Origin: Mesorhizobium loti
Lineage (GTDB): Bacteria; Pseudomonadota; Alphaproteobacteria; Rhizobiales; Rhizobiaceae
Reading direction: 5' to 3'
Assembly (NCBI GenBank): GCA_014189435.1
Contig: CP050295.1
Location: forward strand, 1 to 64,000
Length of the DNA stretch: 64,000 nt
In this document: one piece after another, positions 27,000 through 35,809 of the stretch
How positions within the stretch are numbered: position 1 is the first letter of the stretch
How the letters are laid out: each line of letters begins with the position of its first letter
Notes under the pieces: model-generated
The model's database searches: none
Told to the model about the DNA's origin: nothing
The model's input: the letters and a program-made list of their open reading frames with translations, nothing else
Position numbers and translations under genes: made by a program

Positions 27000-27355
27000 C
27001 TGCAAAAAATCGATCGGGTGCCTCCAAGTAAAACGGTATGGCGCTTGCTCTCATCGTTAAAGCCCATCATGGCACGAAGAAAGCTACAAGCAGAACCATG
27101 GCCGAGACGCGAAGCTCTGTAGGAGCGCTGAGGAGAGCGTGCCCCCCGTTCCCGCCGCGGGACATCGTTTCCTTCAGACTTCCGTCCTCGCTAGCTGCTT
27201 TGCGCATGGCCGGCCCGAGACCGAAGGTGATGGTCGCCATAGAATCGCCCGATGGGGTGCCTTCCGACAATGACACCCTCGTCCAGCTCAGAGAAGCCGG
27301 CACCGATATTGCACGCGGCACTATCAAAACATGTCCGGCAGCGATGAACATCTTC
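27000..27355 (+). pseudogene. relic of the 3' end of an rpoN gene
   Basis: Around 27235-27350 the plus strand reads SDNDTLVQLREAGTDIARGT...AAMNI, which aligns with SDDDIAVRLKETGIDVARRT...EAMNI of the intact RpoN2 ending at 16563. The RpoN box is damaged. Upstream, blocks shared with 13.74-14.02 kb suggest that both are decayed copies of the same region. No full frame survives and there is no 5' part of rpoN. Confidence 0.6.
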
Positions 27356-27444
27356 CGTGAAACGCCGGGAACAGCGGCGCTTCTGGCTTTAATGCGTCAA
27401 CGCAGCCAATCCATTTTGCAGCATCCAAACTGGCGAGCTTATCG

Positions 27445-28662
27445 ATGACCGAATCCGCGACAGGCTTCCTGGAGGCTGTTCCGCACGACCCAAAAAAGCC
27501 ACATGAACGGTCGCGTCCCGCATGGGGTGCGGTCATTTCGCTTGCCTTGGGCACCTTCGGGCTGGTGACGGCAGAGTTTCTGCCGGCCAGCGTGCTGACG
27601 CTGCTCGCGCACGATCTCGGTATCACCGAGGGTGCGGCTGGACAGACGATGACAGCGACCGCGATTGCTGGGGCGATCTCGGCGCCGACGATGGCCATCA
27701 TCACAAAGCGCCTGGACCGCAGGATCGTACTGTGGGCGATGACGCTGCTGCAGATCCTGTCCAACGTTCTAGCGGAAGTCGCGTGGTCGCTGCCGGTTTT
27801 CCTGGCGGCGCGCGTCGTGCTCGGCATCGCGCTCGGAGGCTTCTGGTCGATTTCGGCATCGGTGGCAATGCGGCTCGTTCCAAATCACCTCCTGCCGCGT
27901 GCCATGTCAATCATCCTCACCGGCGTTTCCGTCGCTATTGTTTGCGCGCCTCCAATGGGCGCCTATGTCGGCGACATCTGGGGATGGCGAGCCGCCTTCA
28001 CGATCGCGGCAGTCGTTAATGCCGTTACACTGCTGGTGCAATTCGTAACGATCCCGATGCTGCCTCCGGTGGAAATAGCTGGATTCCGCAGTTTGCTGGA
28101 TTTGGCCAATAAGCCGATGATCAAGATGGCGCTTTTGGTCGTCCTGCTGGTCGCTTCTGGGCACTTCGCCAGCTTCACCTACATCCGCGCCTTCCTTGAG
28201 AGGATTCCCGCGCTCGATAGCAAGACAATCCCGCTGGTATTGCTCGCTTCCGGCATAGGCGGCTTCTTCGGGAATTTAACCGGCGCATTCCTGGCCAAAC
28301 ATAGCCTCAAGGCAGTCGCGGCCCTGCCACCCTTGCTCATATCAATAGCCGCTACCTCGCTGCTGATGGTGGGAGCATCGGCCTCCGCCTCGGTGGTAGC
28401 AATTGCCGTATGGAGCTTTGCCTTCGGTGCGGTGCCGGTGGGATTACAGACGTGGATGGTGCTGCGCGCCGTTCCCGGGCAGGCCGAAAGCGCTGGTGTG
28501 CTGATGGCCGCAACGTTCCAAGTGGCCATCGCGGCCGGCGCGATTTTCGGCGGACTACTGGTGAAATATGCCGGCGTTCACAGTGTCTTTGCCTACAGCG
28601 CGGTTGCCACGTTCCTCGCCGCCCTCACAGTTTTCCTGCTTGGCCCGAAGCGCGCAACCTAG
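27445..28662 (+). CDS. MFS transporter, DHA1 type (drug/arabinose efflux-like)
   Basis: The protein has 405 residues and about 12 membrane segments, so it is a proton-coupled exporter of the inner membrane. Near the N-terminus LALGTFGLVTAEFLPASVL and then GITEGAAGQTMTATAI are typical of the AraJ/YdhP branch of the DHA1 family, and RLDRRIVLWAMTLLQIL forms the loop after segment 2. MGAYVGDIWGWRAAFTIAAV marks segment 5 (antiporter motif C region). The substrate cannot be told. It stands alone between an rpoN relic and decayed sequence, so context gives no help. Confidence 0.88.
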   Translation: MTESATGFLEAVPHDPKKPHERSRPAWGAVISLALGTFGLVTAEFLPASVLTLLAHDLGITEGAAGQTMTATAIAGAISAPTMAIITKRLDRRIVLWAMTLLQILSNVLAEVAWSLPVFLAARVVLGIALGGFWSISASVAMRLVPNHLLPRAMSIILTGVSVAIVCAPPMGAYVGDIWGWRAAFTIAAVVNAVTLLVQFVTIPMLPPVEIAGFRSLLDLANKPMIKMALLVVLLVASGHFASFTYIRAFLERIPALDSKTIPLVLLASGIGGFFGNLTGAFLAKHSLKAVAALPPLLISIAATSLLMVGASASASVVAIAVWSFAFGAVPVGLQTWMVLRAVPGQAESAGVLMAATFQVAIAAGAIFGGLLVKYAGVHSVFAYSAVATFLAALTVFLLGPKRAT

Positions 28663-29149
28663 ACCGCCCGACAGGCAATGCCTTCAGCTCAGCGCGCTGA
28701 GAGATGCAATCGCATCAGCCGCCTGGATCGCGGCTACTGTCACTTCAACGTCGGCTTCAGATCGGGCATGGACAAGCGCCAGCGCCCTCACCGGCCCACC
28801 TCCGCGCCTACGGGGAGCGGTCAGCGTTCGCCCGGGCGGAGTTGGTCAGGGTTACGCAGCCCGGGCGAGCGCGGATCGCGCTTGGCAGCTGATGGTGACC
28901 AGGCGCGGTTCTAGAAGCGTCGACTCGTTTCCGGTCTCTCGCAATGGCGGCGACACGCTCGAGGAGCGACGTCTCCCCGGATCGCGTTATTCTGGTTGCC
29001 AGTTTCGGACGGCTTGATCGCCTCCAGCTCATCTGGTCCCGCCAACCCCGGGCCTCTATCCGGCAACTGGCCCGGCCGTCCAAGGCATGCCGACCTGCTG
29101 TACATCCAGCACTACCATCAATGCTGAAAACACTGGATTTTGTCCGTAG
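28663..29149. other. stretch without a recognised gene
   Basis: Nearly 500 bp after the MFS gene with no frame of convincing composition on either strand; probably decayed sequence. Confidence 0.35.
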
Positions 29150-29715
29150 CTAGCTGTTGCGCCTCCAGAGGTTGTACAGGTCACAAGCAAGGAATGGCGC
29201 AATGAATACCTTGCGTGCGGCTGCATAGACCAAGCGTTCGCGGCCTTTCCGCGTCCTTTGATCGAGGCCATCTGCTTTTCGGCCTATGCCCTGTCGGCAC
29301 CGGACTTCCTGGCCCTGGCGTCGACCGCGCCTTGCCGGCGACGCGGATCTTTCGAGTATGCCTTTGTGGAGGCCGTGCTCTGGCACAGTGATAATGGGAC
29401 CAATCGATTTCACGTCCATCACTTGCCCTCCGTCGAGCAAGGCCAGAATGTTGGACCCTGGAGCGACAGACCCCCCTGCGCGGGGCAGCTGAGCCATAGC
29501 TTCAGCGCGGCGTTCGGGTCGTCGAAACGGGAGCTATGATGACCATACTCTCCAACGGCATAGGCAATCTCGGCGATGGAACCTCCAATCGAGGCGATCC
29601 GCGGCGGATCCGAAAAGACAGCTGCGCCCTCGGTGGCAGCGGCAGGCAGAGCGGTAGCCAGCAGAACCCACATTACCGGCGCGGGCACCGAGCGAAAACG
29701 GAAATCACCATGCAT
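29150..29715 (-). pseudogene. hmuT: heme ABC transporter substrate-binding protein, broken
   Basis: The start ATG at 29715 gives a signal peptide (VMWVLLATALPAAATEGAA) followed by PPRIASIGGSIAEIAYAVGE, the typical N-terminus of HmuT. The frame then shifts. A second frame around 29420-29480 continues as NILALLDGGQVMDVKSIGP and TVPEHGLHKGILE, matching the HmuT region that normally reads LILALEG...TVPEHYD. The rest is unrecognisable. It begins 6 bp after hmuS and on the same strand, so the pair was an operon. Permease and ATPase genes are absent, so heme import by this locus is not expected. Confidence 0.7.
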
Positions 29716-29720
29716 CGGTC

Positions 29721-30788
29721 TTACCTCACGCGGTCCGTCGGGGTTGGAATACGCGGCAGGGTCTCGGCCAGGAGCCGCCAGTCGCCGCGCTCGCATTCGC
29801 CTTCGGGGCGTTCGCCGAAGAACTGGATGATCATTCTGCCGTCGGCGCCATAGGCTTCGAGTGAGGTGAGGTGACCGTCCCTGGTCGGCTTGCGCACGGC
29901 CCAAACCTCGCGGATGTGGTGGGTTGTGAGATGCAGGCGGAAGGTTTCGTCCAGCACATTGATCCGCGGCCCGATGGGCTTGACCGACTTGATCGGGCCG
30001 GAATGGATCTGGATGCAGCCACGATTGCCGACGAAGCACATGATCGGCATCTCGTCTTCGCTCGCGCATTGGAACATGGCGCCAACGGCGGCATTGTCGA
30101 GTTGCCAGGCGTAATCCTGGCCAACCATGCGCAGCGCCCGGCAGCGACTGAGCTTCAGCGTCTTCAGCATGTCGAAGAACTGATGCACGTCGGTCAGCCG
30201 GCTCCAGTGCTCGCGCAGCTCCGTGACCATGGCGGCTTGGTCCGGAATCTCTGCGTCAGAGTCGGCTCCGTTTGCCTTGACCCACAAGATCGGCTCCTGG
30301 TTCGAGGATGCGAGCTCCGCCACCAGCTTTTGATAGGCGTAGAGGTTGGAGGCCGGCCTGACATCCACCTGATGCACTGCTGCGCCGGCAGCGTCGAAGA
30401 ATTGCAGGCTGCGGCGGATGTTGCCGTCGTCGCGCTTTTCAACGGCAAAGCCATGCGCCCAACCCTTCGGGAAGATGCGCAGGTTGATGGCGTCGCCGAG
30501 AACCATGGCATGGTGGTTGCCGGTTACGACCTTGTTGTACAAGCCAATCTTCTCGTGCACGGCACTTTGATTTCGGGTCACCGCCCTCACCTCGCCCACG
30601 GCTTCGAGGCCTATCAGCAGATCATTGACGCGCGGCTCGATGCGCGCCGCGCCGGAACCGCAATGCGCCGCGACCAGCTCCGCTTCCGAAATGCTCAATT
30701 TGGCGGCGAGATCATGCTCGCGGATTTTCGGACTGTCTTCCTGTGCCCGCCGGATTTGGTCCGGAGAGGGTTTCTCGCGCTGGTCCAT
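29721..30788 (-). CDS. hmuS: heme-degrading/heme-trafficking protein HmuS
   Basis: The protein has 355 residues and two homologous halves, as in the HemS/HmuS family that accepts heme in the cytosol and releases iron. LSISEAELVAAHCG near residue 30, VTRNQSAVHEKIGLYNK near residue 73, LRIFPKGWAHGFAVEK, and in the second half QDYAWQLDNAA, CFVGNRGCIQIHSGPIK and DETFRLHLTTHHIREVW are conserved. The full length is kept, although the transporter partner hmuT is broken. An opposite-strand frame over the same bases is a shadow. No Fur or RirA-type site could be named upstream. Confidence 0.92.
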   Translation of the reverse strand: MDQREKPSPDQIRRAQEDSPKIREHDLAAKLSISEAELVAAHCGSGAARIEPRVNDLLIGLEAVGEVRAVTRNQSAVHEKIGLYNKVVTGNHHAMVLGDAINLRIFPKGWAHGFAVEKRDDGNIRRSLQFFDAAGAAVHQVDVRPASNLYAYQKLVAELASSNQEPILWVKANGADSDAEIPDQAAMVTELREHWSRLTDVHQFFDMLKTLKLSRCRALRMVGQDYAWQLDNAAVGAMFQCASEDEMPIMCFVGNRGCIQIHSGPIKSVKPIGPRINVLDETFRLHLTTHHIREVWAVRKPTRDGHLTSLEAYGADGRMIIQFFGERPEGECERGDWRLLAETLPRIPTPTDRVR

Positions 30789-31370
30789 GTCTTACCCTGC
30801 TTCCACATAATTGTTGAGGATCAGCGGTCCTGTTCCAATCGAGCCCGCCCGTGTGCTCGATGCCGATCTCTTGCTCGGCCAGGACCACCGGCTCGAAAGG
30901 CGCTGGCTGCTCTACGACGGCACAACGAGACTGACAGTGAGATGTCGGTCTCCCATCAAGCGGTCGCCGGCGACTGGCCGGTAGCGAGCGATTGTAGAGG
31001 TCGACGCCAACCGACCGATCCCGCGTTTGGGGGTGGACGGGCGGGGCTGCTTTCCTTCAGAAAGCGGATCTGGTCAAAACCTGACATCTTGCTTCCCTTA
31101 CATCGTTCCACTGATCGCGAGGCCACCCGCGAATCAGTGTCGGTCGGCAGTTGTGCCGCCTTCCAAAGCGGGGCTTCAAAAGTCGTGCCAATTGCGCAGA
31201 AGCGACCTCGGAAAGACGTTCGCATACGGGTCAAGGGTTTAGGCAGGAGTGGCACGACCCACGCCGAGACCACTGTGTCGCGGGTTGTGTCGCCCAGCCG
31301 TCTTCCAGGAACGAGGACGGGATTGCTACGGCGCAATTCACGTGACGAGCGACGTGCGCACTTCCGACAA
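30789..31370. other. intergenic stretch upstream of hmuS and the iscA promoter
   Basis: About 580 bp. No known gene was recognised; short frames have poor composition. The right end leads into the NifA site. Confidence 0.35.
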
Positions 31371-31386
31371 TGTCGCACATCCGACA
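31371..31386 (+). promoter_or_regulatory. NifA upstream activator sequence before the IscA-like gene
   Basis: TGTCGCACATCCGACA fits TGT-N10-ACA and lies 43 bp upstream of the -24 element. Confidence 0.85.
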
Positions 31387-31429
31387 CAGGGCTGAAGGGC
31401 CAAGCTTTTGTTTTAAAACCGGTTTACTT

Positions 31430-31444
31430 TGGCATGGCACGTGC
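31430..31444 (+). promoter_or_regulatory. sigma54 -24/-12 promoter of the iscA-nifU-nifS-nifV-nifW genes
   Basis: TGGCATGGCACGTGC has the GG and GC elements at the correct spacing. The IscA-like gene starts 46 bp downstream. Confidence 0.85.
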
Positions 31445-31489
31445 ACTGTCGTCCGCAAATGCGTAACGGATTGAGGAGAAATTCGAGCC

Positions 31490-31810
31490 ATGATTACGCT
31501 CACCCACACCGCAGTTGCTGCCGTCAAGACCGTCCTTTCCCGCGCCAGCGAGCCGGCGGAAGGCTTTCGTATCATGGTCCAGACCGGCGGCTGCGCCGGC
31601 TTCAAATACTCGATGGGCCCCGAGAGCGTCTTGCGCGAGGGCGATGCGATCATTGAGGCAGATGGGGTCAAGGTATTCGTGGACGTAGGGTCTCAGCCCC
31701 ATGTAGCAGGCATGACCGTCGACTTTGTCACGGGGTTGGAGTCCTCCGGCTTCGTCTTCGATAATCCCAACGCGCGGGAGAAGTGCGCTTGCGGCAAGTC
31801 CTTCGGCTGA
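31490..31810 (+). CDS. IscA/HesB-like iron-sulfur assembly protein of the nif region
   Basis: The protein has 106 residues. The three ligand cysteines are in GGCAGFKYSM (near residue 35) and CACGKSFG at the C-terminus, as in A-type carriers that hand Fe-S clusters to apo-proteins. GAGGAG-type sequence (TTGAGGAGAAATTCG) precedes ATG 31490. The order IscA-like, nifU, nifS behind a NifA promoter is the same as in NGR234 (y4vC) and other rhizobia, so it probably serves nitrogenase maturation. With nifU broken just downstream, this carrier may bear more of the load. Confidence 0.92.
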   Translation: MITLTHTAVAAVKTVLSRASEPAEGFRIMVQTGGCAGFKYSMGPESVLREGDAIIEADGVKVFVDVGSQPHVAGMTVDFVTGLESSGFVFDNPNAREKCACGKSFG

Positions 31811-31826
31811 TCGCCCGAGAAGCCGC

Positions 31827-32550
31827 ATGTGGAACTTTAGCGGGAAGGCCAAGGAACACTTCAGCCGGACGCATGCCGACGTTCTGGAAACAGCCAATTC
31901 AGGAGGTAAGCTCGGGACCATCCGCTACGGCGACATGTTTGAATCTCTCATCGGCATCGACCGGGGGACGTCAAGGATCACTGCCGCCGAGCGCCGGACC
32001 TTCAGCGGCCGCGCCGCGGTCGCCTCATTGTCGGCGGCTATCGAACTCACCATCGGCAAACCGCCATGGAGCAGATCAGTTGCTACACAAAGGCTGCCCG
32101 CGACTGCCTCGCAGCCATCGTGGAAGTGCTTGTACTGGTCCAGGGAGAAATGCCCGCGGCGGGGTCTATTGCGGCAGAGCAGGTCTAGACGCCCGCCAAA
32201 ACAGACGCCCGCGCCCTCAATAAGGAGGCAAGGTCGAAGCCCGTCTCGGGACCGGCGATCGCTTCAGGTGGGATGCGCGGAACGTCCCCGCCCGAAACAG
32301 TTCAGCTCCTGGAGGGCCCGAAGTTGCCGGCCGCCCAGTGACGGCGCTGCAGCAAACTCGACTGATAGTAGACGCTGTCGGGCGTTAACCGGAGGCCCTC
32401 GCCGGGGAGGCGAACTTGACGATATCGACGGCGACCATGTCGACGTCAGACTTTCGGACGCCTGCACCGGCCGCCAGTCTCCACCACCCACCAAGGGCCT
32501 GCGCCAGAGCTCCATGCGACCGATCTCCCGCGTCGCTTCGTTCTGGTCAA
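31827..32550 (+). pseudogene. nifU: NifU scaffold, degenerate
   Basis: ATG 31827 gives MWNFSGKAKEHFSRTHADVL, close to the NifU N-terminus ([20 protein letters not shown]). The block at 31950-32050 keeps the family pattern but with SGRAAVASLSA where an assembly cysteine is expected (GCGSAIASSSA). The middle has stops in every frame. Near 32420-32545 another frame shows ELDDIDGDHVDVRLSDACTG, the C-terminal Nfu-like domain, again with one cysteine lost (CTGRQS for CTGCQ). Cluster-ligand losses plus frameshifts show genuine decay. nifS follows 15 bp later and is intact. Confidence 0.8.
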
Positions 32551-32565
32551 CTGACGGATCACAGC

Positions 32566-33783
32566 ATGAGACCTGTCTATCTCGACAACAACGCCACGAC
32601 ACGGGTCGATCCTGAGGTCGTTCAAACGATGTTGCCGTTCTTTAGGGATCGATTCGGCAACCCTTCGTCGACGCATGATTTCGGCGCCTCGGCCTTTGCG
32701 GCGGTGAAAAAGGCGCGCCTGCAGCTGCAAGCGCTGATCGGCGCCGAGCTCGACCATGAGATCATCTTCACATCGGGCGGGACGGAAAGCGACAATGCAG
32801 CGATTCTTTCGGCGCTGGAGGTGTTGCCCAGCCGGACAGAGATCCTGATTTCGGCGGTCGAGCATCCTGCGGTGCTGACACTCTGCACGCATCTTGAGAA
32901 GACGCGGGCCGTCACGGTGCACAGGATCCCGGTGGATCGCCAGGGCCGGCTCGACCTCGACGCCTACAGGGCCGCCCTGAGCCCACGCGTGGCAATCGTC
33001 TCGATCATGTGGGCAAACAACGAGACCGGCACGATCTTCCCTGTTGGCGAGCTTGCTGAGTTGGCCAAGGAAGCCGGCGCCCTCTTCCATACTGATGCTG
33101 TGCAGGCGGTCGGCAAAGTTCCGATGGACCTGAAATCGACCGCAATCGACATGCTGTCGCTGTCCGGCCACAAGCTGCATGGCCCGAAAGGGATTGGAGC
33201 GCTTTTTGTAAAACGTGGCGTGCCCTTCCGCTCGATGATCAAAGGCGGGCACCAAGAGCACGATCGGCGTGGGGGCACCGAGAATACGCCTGGCATAGCC
33301 GGGCTGGGCATGGCGGCCCAACTCGCCTTGAAATTCGTGGACGACGCGACCACACGGGTAAAGTCGCTGCGCGACCGCCTTGAAGACGGGATACTCGAGC
33401 GCGTCCCAAACACCTTCGTCAATGGCGATCCGCTGGAGCGGTTGCCAAACACCGCAAACATTGGCTTTGCACATGTCGAAGGCGATGGAATCCCACTTCT
33501 CCTCAGCCGCGCCGGAATTGCGTGTTCCTCCGGCTCCGCATGCACCTCCGGCTCATTGGAATCGAGCCACGTTCTGAGGGCGATGAAAACGCCGCACGGC
33601 GCAGTCCGCTTCTCCCTCGCGCGCGACAACGGCGAAGCGGACATCGACCGAGTGCTCGAGGTCTTGCCGCCGATCGTGGAGAAGGTGCGTGGCTTACCCA
33701 GTCCTGGTCCGGCGAGGCGAGGTAATGAAGATCATCAATCGGGTCTAGGCCAGAGCGGCAGCAGAATAGACTTCCTTTCATGA
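32566..33783 (+). CDS. nifS: cysteine desulfurase NifS
   Basis: The protein has 405 residues and releases sulfur from cysteine with PLP for nitrogenase clusters. I chose ATG 32566 because the conserved start MRPVYLDNNATTRVDPEV begins there; the longer frame overlaps nifU. The PLP lysine is in LSLSGHKLHGPKGIGAL near residue 205, the histidine in ISAVEHPAVL near residue 100, and the active cysteine in ACSSGSACTSGSLESSHVL near residue 327. The last 30 residues are less conserved. The stop overlaps the nifV start (ATGA), so the two are translationally coupled. Confidence 0.95.
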   Translation: MRPVYLDNNATTRVDPEVVQTMLPFFRDRFGNPSSTHDFGASAFAAVKKARLQLQALIGAELDHEIIFTSGGTESDNAAILSALEVLPSRTEILISAVEHPAVLTLCTHLEKTRAVTVHRIPVDRQGRLDLDAYRAALSPRVAIVSIMWANNETGTIFPVGELAELAKEAGALFHTDAVQAVGKVPMDLKSTAIDMLSLSGHKLHGPKGIGALFVKRGVPFRSMIKGGHQEHDRRGGTENTPGIAGLGMAAQLALKFVDDATTRVKSLRDRLEDGILERVPNTFVNGDPLERLPNTANIGFAHVEGDGIPLLLSRAGIACSSGSACTSGSLESSHVLRAMKTPHGAVRFSLARDNGEADIDRVLEVLPPIVEKVRGLPSPGPARRGNEDHQSGLGQSGSRIDFLS

Positions 33784-34931
33784 ACCGTGGTGTCTTCCTC
33801 AACGATACCACCTTGCGCGATGGCGAGCAGGCACCCGGCGTTTCCTTCACCATTGCGGAAAAGCTGGAGCTCGCCGAGTCTCTCGCTGCAGCCGGCATCC
33901 CAGAGATCGAGATCGGCACGCCGAGCATGGGCGGCGACGAGATCGAAACAATTCGCGCCGCGGTCGCCAGGAGTCTCCCGGTGCGGCTCACGGCCTGGTG
34001 CCGGATGACGTCGCGGGATCTCGAGGCGGCGATCGAGAGCGGCGTCACCGCCGTCAATCTGTCGCTGCCTGCATCGGACATCCAATTGGCCGCCAAACTC
34101 GGCCTCGATCAGGGGGCAGCGCTCCAGATCATCGCGCAGATGGTCGGGCGCGCAGCCGCCCACGGCTTTTTCGTTGCCGTCGGCTGCGAGGATGCCTCGC
34201 GAGCCGATCGGGATCATCTGGCCCGCGTCATTGAGACGGCCGCGCGAGCCGGCGCAAGCCGCGTCAGGCTGGCCGATACGGTCGGCGTTCTCGACCCTTT
34301 TTCGACCTTCGAGATTGTCGCTCAGCTCGCGGCGCTGTCTCCCATCGACCTCGAATTCCATGCACACAACGATCTCGGCCTTGCGGTCGCCAACACGCTG
34401 GCAGCAATCCGCGCCGGCGCCCGCCATGCCTCCGTCACCGTCCTGGGGCTCGGAGAGCGGGCGGGCAATGCCGCGCTGGAAGAGGTGGCCACCGCGATGG
34501 CCGTTCTCGACGGCGCGGATACAGGCATCGAGCTGACCGCATTGCCGGACCTCGCGGCCCAGGTGGCTTGGGCCGCCTGCCGGCAGACCGCGGCCATGAA
34601 GCCGATCGTCGGCGCCGATGTTTTCAGCCACGAGTCCGGCATTCACGTCGCGGGGCTGCTGAAGGACCCGCGTACCTATCAGGGGCTCGATCCGGCTCTC
34701 GTGGGCCGTTGCCGGCGAATCGTCATTGGCAAGCATTCCGGTGCGACCGCGATCGCCTATGTGCTGGGCGATAGTGGCCGCGATCTCGACCCGGATCTGG
34801 CAGCCGCGATGGTTGCCCGCGTCCGCCGCAAGGCGACCGAGACCAAATCCACCGTCACCGCAACTCAACTGGTCGAGCTCTACGACACACTGCGCAGCGA
34901 GGCAGCCGGCCGAGACCTTGGAAAGGAGTAG
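33780..34931 (+). CDS. nifV: homocitrate synthase NifV
   Basis: The protein has 383 residues and condenses acetyl-CoA with 2-oxoglutarate to homocitrate, the organic ligand of FeMo-co. It starts with GVFLNDTTLRDGEQAPGVSF (metal-binding Asp and Arg), and has EFHAHNDLGLAVANT near residue 195 with the metal histidines, VLGLGERAGNAALEEV near residue 220, and DVFSHESGIHVAGLLKDPRT near residue 283. This NifV-type tail plus the nif operon position separate it from isopropylmalate synthase. Many rhizobia lack nifV and depend on plant homocitrate, so a full copy is notable. Confidence 0.93.
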   Translation: MNRGVFLNDTTLRDGEQAPGVSFTIAEKLELAESLAAAGIPEIEIGTPSMGGDEIETIRAAVARSLPVRLTAWCRMTSRDLEAAIESGVTAVNLSLPASDIQLAAKLGLDQGAALQIIAQMVGRAAAHGFFVAVGCEDASRADRDHLARVIETAARAGASRVRLADTVGVLDPFSTFEIVAQLAALSPIDLEFHAHNDLGLAVANTLAAIRAGARHASVTVLGLGERAGNAALEEVATAMAVLDGADTGIELTALPDLAAQVAWAACRQTAAMKPIVGADVFSHESGIHVAGLLKDPRTYQGLDPALVGRCRRIVIGKHSGATAIAYVLGDSGRDLDPDLAAAMVARVRRKATETKSTVTATQLVELYDTLRSEAAGRDLGKE

Positions 34932-34937
34932 GTGGCG

Positions 34938-35213
34938 ATGTCATTTATCCTCGACCATTTCCTCCGGATTGGTAGCCGAGCGGGGCGGCGTAAAGCCGCT
35001 CGGCTAGCCCTGATGGTCCATAAGGTCATTGCCGATGTGAAGGCGCGCGACCGCCGGGTCGGCGCCCATGCGCTGATGGAGAACGTCCCGCCTCGCGTGA
35101 CGCTGGTCGGCGTTGCCGCGTTCCTGAATGGCCGCTTCGATCTCGACGTCACCTGCCCGATGACGGCATCCCATTCGCGACTGCAGATTAGCCGGTGCGA
35201 CGAACGCACCTGA
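34938..35213 (+). CDS. small protein of unknown family between nifV and nifW
   Basis: The frame gives 91 residues (MSFILDHFLRIGSRAGRRKA at the start). AAAGGAG lies nine bases before ATG 34938, and the nifV stop is only 6 bp upstream, which supports translation. The N-terminal third is very basic, and the C-terminal part has VTLVGVAAFLNGRFDLDVTC. I do not recognise a family. A decayed cysE-like or other nif accessory gene is possible, since cysE sits between nifV and nifW in some diazotrophs, but no hexapeptide repeats are visible. Confidence 0.45.
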   Translation: MSFILDHFLRIGSRAGRRKAARLALMVHKVIADVKARDRRVGAHALMENVPPRVTLVGVAAFLNGRFDLDVTCPMTASHSRLQISRCDERT

Positions 35214-35244
35214 CACCACGGTTTCCGACCCAAGGGAGAGTGCA

Positions 35245-35625
35245 ATGACTTGTTCTGCTGATGGCCATACCGTCGACGTGACGGACATTCTCGCGCGACT
35301 GAAGGGCCTTTCGGCTGCGGAGGAGTTCTTCGCGGTCCTTGGCGCTTCCTATGACCCGAAGGTGCTCGACGTCTCACGGCTCCATATTATGAAGCGCGTG
35401 GGGGAATACCTTGCCGAAGAAGATTTCTCCGGTCTGCCTGACCGGGTGATCGCCGCGCGGGTGCGCACCAAGCTGGAACGCGCCTACGAGGACTTCGCTG
35501 CTTCCTCGCCGCTCACGCACCGTGTCTTTAAGGTGCTTAAGGACCACGATCCGAACAAACCTGCCATGCCGGGCCGCACCTTCGTCCCGTTCGACGCCGC
35601 ATTGAAGCGGTTCGAAAAGGAATGA
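35245..35625 (+). CDS. nifW: nitrogenase-protective protein NifW
   Basis: The protein has 126 residues. NifW protects the MoFe protein against oxygen. ILARLKGLSAAEEFFAVLG near residue 15, YDPKVLDVSRLHIMKRVGEY near residue 37, and the C-terminal HRVFKVLKDHDPNK and RTFVPFDAAL are family hallmarks. AAGGGAGAG precedes the ATG. It ends the nifS-nifV segment; a new NifA/sigma54 promoter for fixA starts just after it. Confidence 0.94.
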   Translation: MTCSADGHTVDVTDILARLKGLSAAEEFFAVLGASYDPKVLDVSRLHIMKRVGEYLAEEDFSGLPDRVIAARVRTKLERAYEDFAASSPLTHRVFKVLKDHDPNKPAMPGRTFVPFDAALKRFEKE

Positions 35626-35650
35626 GCGCGACACGATTGCGACGCGACAT

Positions 35651-35666
35651 TGTCGAGAAGCCGACA
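35651..35666 (+). promoter_or_regulatory. NifA upstream activator sequence before fixA
   Basis: TGTCGAGAAGCCGACA fits TGT-N10-ACA, 71 bp upstream of the -24 element. Confidence 0.88.
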
Positions 35667-35737
35667 AATCCGGTCATCACGACGCCGCCCTCAGCGCAAC
35701 CAACCGAACTTCCAGGAATATAGGCACGCAAAACAAT

Positions 35738-35752
35738 TGGCACGAATGATGC
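35738..35752 (+). promoter_or_regulatory. sigma54 -24/-12 promoter of fixABCX
   Basis: TGGCACGAATGATGC matches TGGCAC-N5-TTGC with one change and correct spacing; fixA starts 57 bp downstream. Confidence 0.9.
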
Positions 35753-35809
35753 GGGGGAGAAGATGAACTGCCAAGTCCGTATCCCGATAGGAGCCTAGAG
35801 AAACCGCCA

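Noticed and set aside
29871..31466. Plus-strand open frame of 531 codons
   Set aside because: It is antisense to hmuS over its first half and runs through non-coding DNA; it has no family motif.
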